From Bacteroidales bacterium (GTDB lineage Bacteria > Bacteroidota > Bacteroidia > Bacteroidales > F082): a DNA stretch of 58,716 nt. Below, in pieces: positions 52,640 to 58,716 of the stretch. The DNA is taken from NCBI GenBank assembly GCA_028277395.1, contig JANQGJ010000013.1, forward strand, positions 1 to 58,716. The letters are read 5' to 3'. The notes beneath the pieces are model-generated. The model did not search any database, was not told the origin of the DNA, and worked only from the letters and a program-made list of their open reading frames with translations. The position numbers and the translations under genes are program-made. Each line of letters starts with the position of its first letter. Positions within the stretch are counted from its first letter, which is position 1.

Positions 52640-54466
52640 CTAAGTAGTTGTAACAATTGCAGGTGCAAGATTGTGCTTTTTTTCTATCTCCATAAATAAC
52701 TGATGCAGCGAATCAGCACAAGAGTCAAGATCACTCATTATCTTAGCTTTTGTGTCTTCAAACTTACCCTTCATTTCGTTAAACAATCCGGAATAATAGT
52801 TTACACCTTCCTTCAGATTGTTTGCAAAAGTTAACAGATATTTTTCCTGTTTACTTGTCCTGGAATTCCTGGTTTCATCAATCTTATTTTTAAGATAATC
52901 TATATAAATGCTCAATTCCTTTATAAACATGTTTGGTCTGTCAGTCCTGCTGATCACATTGCTCCTTCCATAGATATGATCAATCATTCCCTTAAGGCTT
53001 TTGATCTTTGAGAAATAAGCCATATTCGGTCCGGGACAAACTGATACACCTTTCCCTTCAACTTTTGTATCAAGTTTGTTTTTTATCAAAGTTGATGTCC
53101 CCAATCCCACACAAATACATGACTTTTCAATAATTCTGTCATATTTCTTCCTGTACTCTTCAGGTGCAAGGTCCAGTGAATCAAGTTCTTTTAGTTTTAA
53201 TCTTTGATAACGTCGCGATGCTGTACATACAGCCTTATCTGTAAACTCTTTATTTGATGAAAGATAACGTTTCGGACAAAGACTTCCTGGTTTTCCCTGT
53301 TCGGCAAGTGATAATTTTTCAATATCTTTTGTATTACCTCTCAGGCTGTTAAATGGTACACCCAAAGGCGATATGTTACTCAAATACAGATCTTCTTCTC
53401 TTGATTCAGCAAGTTCATTTAAAGTATATTCATCAACATTTGTAACTTCGGGAACCAGTAAAAACGGACTTCCCCAACCTACAGAATCAACACCATAGTG
53501 ATCAATCAGAAACTCATGTTCCTCAGAAGTTCCAACTCCACCCTGTGCAGTTATCTTAAGCGACAAACCACTGTTTGGAACAACGCGACCTTTAGTTTCT
53601 AATGCCGAAACAAGAATATCATGTACTACAGAAGTAAGCTCCTCCCTGTTTTTGGCAAACTCATCAAGTATTGGTCCCATTAGATTGCCATCGGTGGCAA
53701 ATGCATGTCCACCACAGTTTAACCCTGATTCAATCCGGTATTCAGATACCCACAATCCTTTCTTGGCGAAAAACTTGCCCTGTATAAATGCTGAACGATA
53801 ATCACTTACTTTTAAAATGATCCTCTTCCTGATATTTCCATTTTCATCAGGATAGAAATCATCAAAGTTCTCAATATAACTGTATAATCTGGGACTCATA
53901 CCGGCAGAAATAACAACAGATGAATTCAGGTCGCTGGTGGCGAACCCCCTTAAGGCAGCATGTGCGTCATTATATTCAATTGGTAATTTCTCACCATTGG
54001 AATAGTTTTCTTTATCGATCTTGGTCATTATATTTACATCAATACTACCCATCGACAAATTTTCTTTTATCCAGTTCCTTATTTCATTTAAGTTAAAATA
54101 CTTCTCAGTAAGCTGATTAAAATCCTGCTTTAGTTCCGAACTGTCAGGTAACATACTGAAGTATTCCTTGATCTCATTACTCTTTTCAAGAGTGACATTT
54201 TTAAGTTCTTCAAACTTCTTTTCTGCCAGTTCATTTATCAGGTTTAAATATGAAGTAATGCGTTTCGCTCTGAAATCTTCAAACTTTTCAGTTATCTCAT
54301 GATATGGTACTTCAAACTTTTCACTGTACATCTTTCTTAATTTCTCAAGAAGTATGTCATCAACCAGTGATATTACAGAATCAATACCATATTGAGATAC
54401 TTTTAATGGAGTATCTATAGTAAATCCAATTCCCATAACAGGTATATGGAAGGAGTGTTTCTTCAT
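52640..54466 (-). CDS. Conserved protein resembling an FMN-type TIM barrel with Cys-rich part, function unknown
   Basis: 608 residues, cytoplasmic. Residues about 1-150 are helical. Residues about 150-400 contain strands and glycine motifs of a flavin TIM barrel: SSVVISAGMSPRLYSY, 'SGLNCGGHAFATDGNLMG', LSLKITAQGGVGTSEEHEFL and GVDSVGWGSPFLLVPEVTN, similar in style to nitronate monooxygenase or glutamate synthase-type barrels. A later part holds clustered cysteines (GSLCPKRYL, AVCTASRRY, KSCICVGLG, SVCPGPNMAY), suitable for an iron-sulfur centre. The last 120 residues are helical. I do not recognise a named family. A redox enzyme is a fair inference; the substrate is not. Single gene or with the TfoX-like gene 25 bp downstream. 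Confidence 0.55.
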   Translation of the reverse strand: MKKHSFHIPVMGIGFTIDTPLKVSQYGIDSVISLVDDILLEKLRKMYSEKFEVPYHEITEKFEDFRAKRITSYLNLINELAEKKFEELKNVTLEKSNEIKEYFSMLPDSSELKQDFNQLTEKYFNLNEIRNWIKENLSMGSIDVNIMTKIDKENYSNGEKLPIEYNDAHAALRGFATSDLNSSVVISAGMSPRLYSYIENFDDFYPDENGNIRKRIILKVSDYRSAFIQGKFFAKKGLWVSEYRIESGLNCGGHAFATDGNLMGPILDEFAKNREELTSVVHDILVSALETKGRVVPNSGLSLKITAQGGVGTSEEHEFLIDHYGVDSVGWGSPFLLVPEVTNVDEYTLNELAESREEDLYLSNISPLGVPFNSLRGNTKDIEKLSLAEQGKPGSLCPKRYLSSNKEFTDKAVCTASRRYQRLKLKELDSLDLAPEEYRKKYDRIIEKSCICVGLGTSTLIKNKLDTKVEGKGVSVCPGPNMAYFSKIKSLKGMIDHIYGRSNVISRTDRPNMFIKELSIYIDYLKNKIDETRNSRTSKQEKYLLTFANNLKEGVNYYSGLFNEMKGKFEDTKAKIMSDLDSCADSLHQLFMEIEKKHNLAPAIVTTT

Positions 54467-54651
54467 TTTATAAATATTACCGGAAACAACTCGCTGAAAA
54501 TCAACACAAACGGTTTTATTTTCAGAAAATGTCCTTCAGTTTAATTAATTAGCTTCAACTCAATTTAGAGCAAAAGTAATCAAATACAGCGGATAGTTAC
54601 TTCAATTTGTTAATTAATAACTTAAAGAAATGTTAATTTTATCAAGTCGTT

Positions 54652-55443
54652 CTAATCCTGGTTCCTGATCTTATTAAGAAATGCTGTTATTGCATTCCAG
54701 TATTCTTCACCATCACTCTGAGTTTTCCATAGTGCCCTTGATCCGTGATGACCGGTTCCATCAGGCACAAATACAATCTGATTATCATCAGGTTCCATCT
54801 TTTCAACAAGCTTTTTGGTTTCGGTTGCTTCCCTCCTCGATGATGTTATAAAAACCGGCTTATCAAAACCTTCAAGTTTATCAATTAATGATCCCTTGTA
54901 ATTCATTAAATAATTCCCCGGGCTAAAGGAAACAACTGCCATTACATCATCATTTTCGGTGGCAATGTACAATGCGAGTGTTGAAGAATAAGAGCTTCCC
55001 CACAATATTACCTGTTTTCCATACCTGTCACTTGCATAGTTGACAGCAGCAATTATATCCTGTTCCGCATCCAGGTATTCAATTGGCAGATTCTTTTCAA
55101 TTGCACGTAATGTGGTTTCATTGACCTGGTCTCCTATTGGTCCTCCTGATCGCTGGTCTATTGCAATACAGTTAAAACCCAATGAATTTAATTCTTCAGC
55201 AATACCTGCGTATTCAAATTTGTTGAAACGAGCCTGGTGACATAACACAATTACCGGTGAGTCCTTACTAATCTCATAAACATTTGCACTGATAACTAAT
55301 CCGTCGAGTGAAGGAAATTCAATATACTCCGGATATTCTGCAATTTTTTTCGAATTACTTTCAACAACAGCTTTGTTTTCATTGTTGCAACCAATTGCAA
55401 TGACAATGGTTAACATAAGCATTATTAGTATTTGCTTCATCAT
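54652..55443 (-). CDS. Alpha/beta-hydrolase lipoprotein
   Basis: 263 residues. Lipobox IAIGC with Cys19, so membrane-anchored in the envelope. Hydrolase fold: PVIVLCHQARFNKFEYAG (oxyanion strand, about 63-80), the nucleophile elbow WGSSYSS with Ser151, the strand VAVVSFSPGNYL and 'PVFITSSRREATETKKLV', and the catalytic His in GTGHHGS near residue 235. Close in plan to dienelactone hydrolase/BAAT-type esterases. Begins 2 bp after the epimerase-like gene, so the two form an operon. Substrate unknown. ATG 55440 directly follows the first ATG and is equally possible. Confidence 0.83.
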   Translation of the reverse strand: MMKQILIMLMLTIVIAIGCNNENKAVVESNSKKIAEYPEYIEFPSLDGLVISANVYEISKDSPVIVLCHQARFNKFEYAGIAEELNSLGFNCIAIDQRSGGPIGDQVNETTLRAIEKNLPIEYLDAEQDIIAAVNYASDRYGKQVILWGSSYSSTLALYIATENDDVMAVVSFSPGNYLMNYKGSLIDKLEGFDKPVFITSSRREATETKKLVEKMEPDDNQIVFVPDGTGHHGSRALWKTQSDGEEYWNAITAFLNKIRNQD

Positions 55444-55445
55444 AT

Positions 55446-56381
55446 TTATTTTTTAATATAATCCGTTTTTACAATTTCCTTAATGCCTGTCGAATAAGGG
55501 GTTGGTGTAAAATTAAAACGTTTTTCAAATTTACTGCTGTTGAAATCATATTCCCTGTCGTACTGGTATATCATTTCCACCATTTCTTTCATAATTGGCA
55601 CAAAAAGTCCGATAACTCTAACTATAAATTTTGAAGCTACCTGAAACTTAGGAGTCACACCCATCTCATTTGCAATCATCTCAATCCATTCTTTTCCTGT
55701 TGGAGGGTTTGATACAGTTGGCAAATGCCAGACCTGGTTAAAAGCATCATCGGTATTTCCCAGAATAGCTGTTGCTTTAGCAGCATCAGGAGTATAGGTA
55801 AATGAATGTTTGTATTTTACTGATCCCATCCAGTTGGCTTTCTTACCATTACTGTATGGATTAAGCACAGTTTCCGTAAGCATACAGGTATTTTTAATGG
55901 ACGGGCCATAAAAATCTGCACATCTGGCAATGGTTGCTGTAAGATTTCCTTCTGCAATTTCATCCAAAATTCTACGAGCAACAAATTCTCTTACCCTGCC
56001 TTTCTTTGATGGTGGATTTACAGGTGTTTCTTCTGTCATTCCATCAAGGTGATCTTTGTCATACATGTATATATTATCAAAGAATACCAACTTACAGTTA
56101 TGTTTCTTACAGGCAGAAATAACATTTTCAATAAGTACCGGCCAGTTTTTCTTCCATATGACTGCACTGTAAGGGAAACCCACAGTAACATAAACCACTT
56201 CCGATCCATTAACTGCAGCATCAACCTCCCCTGCATTCAATAAATCTGCAGGAAACAACTCATCGGTATCATTCACTTTCACCGGATTTCTGCTAACCAG
56301 ACGTATGCTTTTTGTGTAATTGGTAAGTTCTTTTGCCAATTCGGTTCCAATAGCTCCACCGGAGCCCAGTATTGTTTGCAT
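55446..56381 (-). CDS. NAD(P)-dependent epimerase/dehydratase-like protein (extended SDR)
   Basis: 311 residues. N-terminal Rossmann loop QTILGSGGAIGTELAKEL (GxGGxxG-type, residues about 2-19), VVYVTVGFPY, then KLVFFDNIYMYDKDHLDGMTE where the active-site Tyr would lie, and ATIARCADFYGP, the SDR strand after the catalytic region. The exact YxxxK pair is replaced (the usual Lys position is not obvious), so it may be an NmrA-like or atypical SDR that binds NAD(P) without classical epimerase chemistry. Operon with the alpha/beta hydrolase. The start 'MQTILGSGG' is unusually short before the loop but common in this subfamily. Confidence 0.78.
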   Translation of the reverse strand: MQTILGSGGAIGTELAKELTNYTKSIRLVSRNPVKVNDTDELFPADLLNAGEVDAAVNGSEVVYVTVGFPYSAVIWKKNWPVLIENVISACKKHNCKLVFFDNIYMYDKDHLDGMTEETPVNPPSKKGRVREFVARRILDEIAEGNLTATIARCADFYGPSIKNTCMLTETVLNPYSNGKKANWMGSVKYKHSFTYTPDAAKATAILGNTDDAFNQVWHLPTVSNPPTGKEWIEMIANEMGVTPKFQVASKFIVRVIGLFVPIMKEMVEMIYQYDREYDFNSSKFEKRFNFTPTPYSTGIKEIVKTDYIKK

Positions 56382-56715
56382 ATCAGCTATGTTTTGTTAA
56401 TGTGGACAAATATAGGCATTTGCAGATTTTAAAGTATTTGAATTGATAAGCCTAACCAAATGATAACATTAATATAACTATGGATGTTTTATTTAGATGG
56501 CCAATGCTTCTTATTATTTTTCAGATGCTATAATTGTTTAGTATATAGTACAAATAATGTTGAATATTACGAATAATTACATCAAATCACAACGGGTTAA
56601 TAATACTACCTGCAAAGTGGACAAAAAGATCACCAGGGAAGGCTACATGTTTTATTTTTATAACTCATAATGCTATATATTTAGTTTTTAGTATTGTTGC
56701 TAACGGTAGTGGTAG
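56382..56715. other. Intergenic region without recognised features
   Basis: About 330 bp of AT-rich sequence. I see no open frame with a good start, no RNA gene and no clear terminator. Near the right end, GCTAACGG (56699-56706) resembles GCCAACGG in the gap at 57570, as if the lipoprotein gene between them were bordered by short related sequences. Confidence 0.4.
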
Positions 56716-57495
56716 TTAATAATCATACTTATAAATATAATTTCCACAGCAAGCAGCAAAACAAGGGTCAATCCCAAAATAGTATTCTCTTTTTTCAATC
56801 AGCTTTTTACCAACGTAATCATTCTCCTCAATAATATATTCCCCATCTTGGATTTTCGTTAATCTATTTTCAGAATCATACTCATAAGTTTTTAAATAAA
56901 TCAATCCGCCTACTTTAGTTTCCTTCTTTTCTTCAATCATTAATTCTCCTGAATATTTATAATATGTAAAGTGATGTTTCTCTCCTGTTTTGGTATAATC
57001 AATCTTACTTACAACCTTTCCTTTGCTGTATTCATAAGTACTAAATCCACCCCAATATTCCCATTCTTTAACTAATTGATTGTTTTCATATTCTCTAGGA
57101 GCTTCGCTTTCACTCTCATCGGTTACCTGTCCATCTACATCATAATCGGTGAATTTGTATAAAATGTTAATTAGCTGATTTGACTCATTATACACATAGG
57201 TCATTTCTGTTTTTTTCCAATCAGTCATATATGTTTCGGATATTATCTGATTGTTTGAGTTATAATCATAAGTTGTCTCGCTTTGTACTTTTCCGTTTTG
57301 AATTGATGTTTTATTTATCAAATTATCATTGTCATACATGTATTCCTCCATTCTTAAGGTATCATCGAGTGAAGCTTGACAAAATACAATCATAGTACTT
57401 GGATTATCAAGTTCTGCTGGTTTTAATAAGTCATCATCCTTTGAACAAGCTATAAGTATCAATATGAAAGATGTTAGTGTTACAATATTTCTCAT
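56716..57495 (-). CDS. Lipoprotein with RHS-like YD repeats
   Basis: 259 residues. Lipobox LILIACS with Cys17. The mature part is a series of tyrosine-rich beta repeats: YDYNSNNQIISETYM, YVYNESNQLINILYK, YYKYSGELMIEEKK, YEYDSENRLTKIQDG, in the style of the YD/RHS repeat, each about 20-25 residues. The C-terminus has a CFAACCGNY cysteine cluster. Such short YD-repeat lipoproteins are common on Bacteroidota surfaces and have no assigned function. Monocistronic; flanked by ACCGTTAGC-type sequences on both sides. Surface location inferred from the lipobox followed by acidic residues (KDDDL). Confidence 0.75.
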   Translation of the reverse strand: MRNIVTLTSFILILIACSKDDDLLKPAELDNPSTMIVFCQASLDDTLRMEEYMYDNDNLINKTSIQNGKVQSETTYDYNSNNQIISETYMTDWKKTEMTYVYNESNQLINILYKFTDYDVDGQVTDESESEAPREYENNQLVKEWEYWGGFSTYEYSKGKVVSKIDYTKTGEKHHFTYYKYSGELMIEEKKETKVGGLIYLKTYEYDSENRLTKIQDGEYIIEENDYVGKKLIEKREYYFGIDPCFAACCGNYIYKYDY

Positions 57496-57556
57496 GTCAA
57501 TCTAATTTTACTACAATCTCAAGACGATTCTCCCTGATTTAAGGTTGCGTTACTGC

Positions 57557-57615
57557 CTCTCCTAATTACCGCCAACGGTTTTGCGGTATGAAACGTAGCG
57601 CACTTCGAAGCTCTT
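57557..57615. repeat. Hairpin-rich intergenic element (possible cassette border)
   Basis: CCGC-caacggtttt-GCGG forms a small stem near 57568-57585, followed by the palindrome CTTCGAAG near 57603-57610 and a second GC-rich patch. The composition is higher in GC than the flanks. The motif CCAACGG recurs as CTAACGG at the other end of the adjacent lipoprotein gene. Could be an attC-like or repeat element; evidence is limited to these short matches. Confidence 0.3.
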
Positions 57616-57637
57616 TCACACCAAGATGTCAAGCTGC

Positions 57638-58516
57638 TTAATTAGTGTTATATCGTTCAAATATAGCACTTTCTGCCCTATGTTTTTTATTGCGTGTTGG
57701 CGATTGGCATTCTTGCTGTACTCTAATCATTTCATTAGCATATCTCAATCCTAATACCCTATATGAATCTGAATTAAAATGAACTTTATCGCCTTTGTGA
57801 TTTAAACTATCACTTTTAACAAGCCCAATGCAATCATTATTAGCAGATATTTTTTCAAAAACATTATTTAGATCTTCAGCTAATGGTCTTTTCTTGTAAA
57901 AAAAATATCCAATTTCTCCTATAATAATAGGAATATTTATTAATCCCAAGTCTTTTTCCAAGCTGTCTATAAATACAAGGAATTTCTCCTCATACACCTG
58001 AACATCACCTTTTACTTTGCAATCTGCTTCTCCTTGATGCCATAAAATCCCTTTAATAACTCCTTTATTCATTCCGTTTTTAATCCTAATAATAGCCTCA
58101 TCGTATGGATAACTATTAGTTCCTTCATGAAAACTCCCTGTAATCCAGTTATCAATTGATGACCCGCCTTTAGCACAAGGTATTAGTCCTATTGTAACAT
58201 TTGAATCTTGTTCTGCCATCCTTATTCCAAATGATAACCCTAATCCGGTTCCAACAAATTTAAATTTATCATAATGCATCGGGTTTTTGGCAGAAATCCA
58301 AACGGTATCCGTGGTGAGCATATATACTCGTGGGTGAATTATTGTGTCTATTCCTTCAATTTCCCCTCTTCCAGCCATATTAGATTGTCCCATAAGGAGG
58401 TATATGTGAAAATTTTCTTTTAAATTCTGTTGTTCCTTTCTTTCCTTAAAATTCCTTAAAGTTGAACAAGAAGAAAAAATTAAAACAGATAATAACAGAT
58501 ATAATGATTTTTTCAT
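57638..58516 (-). CDS. SASA-domain (sialate O-acetylesterase-like) carbohydrate esterase, lipoprotein
   Basis: 292 residues. Lipobox IFSSC with Cys17. SGNH-type esterase motifs: LLMGQSNMAGRG with the nucleophile Ser45 (block I), IPCAKGGSSIDNW (Gly block), 'GILWHQGEADC' (the WHQGE signature of the SASA/DUF303 family) and DKVHFNSDSY with the catalytic Asp/His pair near residues 250-253. Members remove acetyl groups from sialic acids or plant polysaccharides such as xylan. Single-domain form. Monocistronic, exported and lipid-anchored, no glycan utilisation operon beside it. All key residues are present, so it should be active. Confidence 0.88.
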   Translation of the reverse strand: MKKSLYLLLSVLIFSSCSTLRNFKERKEQQNLKENFHIYLLMGQSNMAGRGEIEGIDTIIHPRVYMLTTDTVWISAKNPMHYDKFKFVGTGLGLSFGIRMAEQDSNVTIGLIPCAKGGSSIDNWITGSFHEGTNSYPYDEAIIRIKNGMNKGVIKGILWHQGEADCKVKGDVQVYEEKFLVFIDSLEKDLGLINIPIIIGEIGYFFYKKRPLAEDLNNVFEKISANNDCIGLVKSDSLNHKGDKVHFNSDSYRVLGLRYANEMIRVQQECQSPTRNKKHRAESAIFERYNTN

Positions 58517-58642
58517 GTTTTTTCCTTGCTGTTAGTCCCCTCTCTTTTACTACTAAAATCTGAACAGTTCATTAGTCCAAAAGAGCCTGTTCCCAGGTTG
58601 TTGGATAAGAGTAGTCCCGTTCTTCCATAAATATATTTATTC

Positions 58643-58705
58643 ATGGATAAAGTTACAAATTTTTACGGCATTGACATCTGGGCAAAAGCACTGCTATGCA
58701 TTTGA
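58643..58705 (+). other. Possible remnant of an IS110-family transposase N-terminus
   Basis: A 20-codon frame starting ATG 58643 reads VTNFYGIDIWAKALLCI before a stop. The FYGIDI(S)K pattern is how many IS110 transposases begin (first catalytic Asp of the DEDD domain), but here the Ser-Lys pair is disturbed and the frame stops. The window ends 11 bp later. Low confidence; a chance match is possible. Confidence 0.22.
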
Positions 58706-58716
58706 TTGTTGTTAGT

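Noticed and set aside
1..58716. tRNA, rRNA and CRISPR arrays
   Set aside because: No cloverleaf-like, rRNA-like or regularly spaced direct-repeat sequences were visible on either strand; the only tandem repeat is the octamer tract at 38603-38666.

Overview
The window is AT-rich DNA from a member of the Bacteroidota, probably an anaerobic or facultative marine/sediment relative of the Bacteroidales or Marinilabiliales. The phylum call rests on several points: a type IX-secretion-style C-terminus on a large subtilase, many TAnnTTTG promoter boxes, TPR/CHAT and CsgG/LPP20 proteins, a class III fructose bisphosphatase, and a precursor peptide with the phylum's characteristic 'LNK...GG' leader. 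I see no rRNA, tRNA, CRISPR array or intact mobile element.

Region 1 (1-7.6 kb) starts with the minus-strand end of a class I lanthipeptide locus: a cut-off LanB dehydratase and a complete LanC cyclase. Just upstream is a frameshifted open stretch whose four cysteines are each preceded by a serine, which looks like a lanthipeptide core. A plus-strand operon follows: ECF sigma factor, membrane anti-sigma-like protein and an exported TPR-CHAT (caspase-like) protein. A second, intact 57-codon GG-leader precursor lies on the minus strand at 7408-7581, inside what looks like an intergenic gap.

Region 2 (7.8-26.7 kb) holds a four-gene operon (CrtI-like FAD oxidoreductase, C45 Ntn-hydrolase/acyltransferase, PaaK-like adenylate-forming ligase, DUF2141 protein). 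Housekeeping genes follow: a PPi-type phosphofructokinase, a secreted subtilase, aspartate kinase, class III FBPase, a lipoprotein, Mfd and a DPM-like glycosyltransferase.

Region 3 (27-41.4 kb) is the least familiar part. Two divergent operons share a 122-bp promoter region. The minus operon carries an LPP20-like, a CsgG-like and a zinc-ribbon protein. The plus operon carries a second LPP20-like protein, a transglutaminase/beta-propeller protein, a beta-helix protein fused to a K+-channel-like pore, two membrane proteins and a SMI1/KNR4-TPR protein, with three consecutive TAATG stop/start overlaps. A convergent gene encodes a double CbxX/SpoVK-type AAA+ ATPase. Together these look like an undescribed cell-envelope system.

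Region 4 (42.5-50.4 kb) is a multiheme electron-transfer locus: a monoheme lipoprotein, a beta-barrel protein, an ImcH-like NapC/NirT quinol dehydrogenase, a 7-heme cytochrome, a cytochrome b, a 19-heme cytochrome c fused to cytochrome b, and a tetraheme cytochrome. I count 38 c-heme motifs in total.

Region 5 (50.6-58.7 kb) is mostly minus strand: a MobB-like P-loop protein and a TauE/SafE permease behind a highly structured leader RNA (Moco-riboswitch-like candidate), a TfoX-like protein, a flavin-TIM-barrel-like protein of unknown role, an alpha/beta hydrolase with an epimerase, two lipoproteins, and a possible IS110 transposase remnant at the edge.
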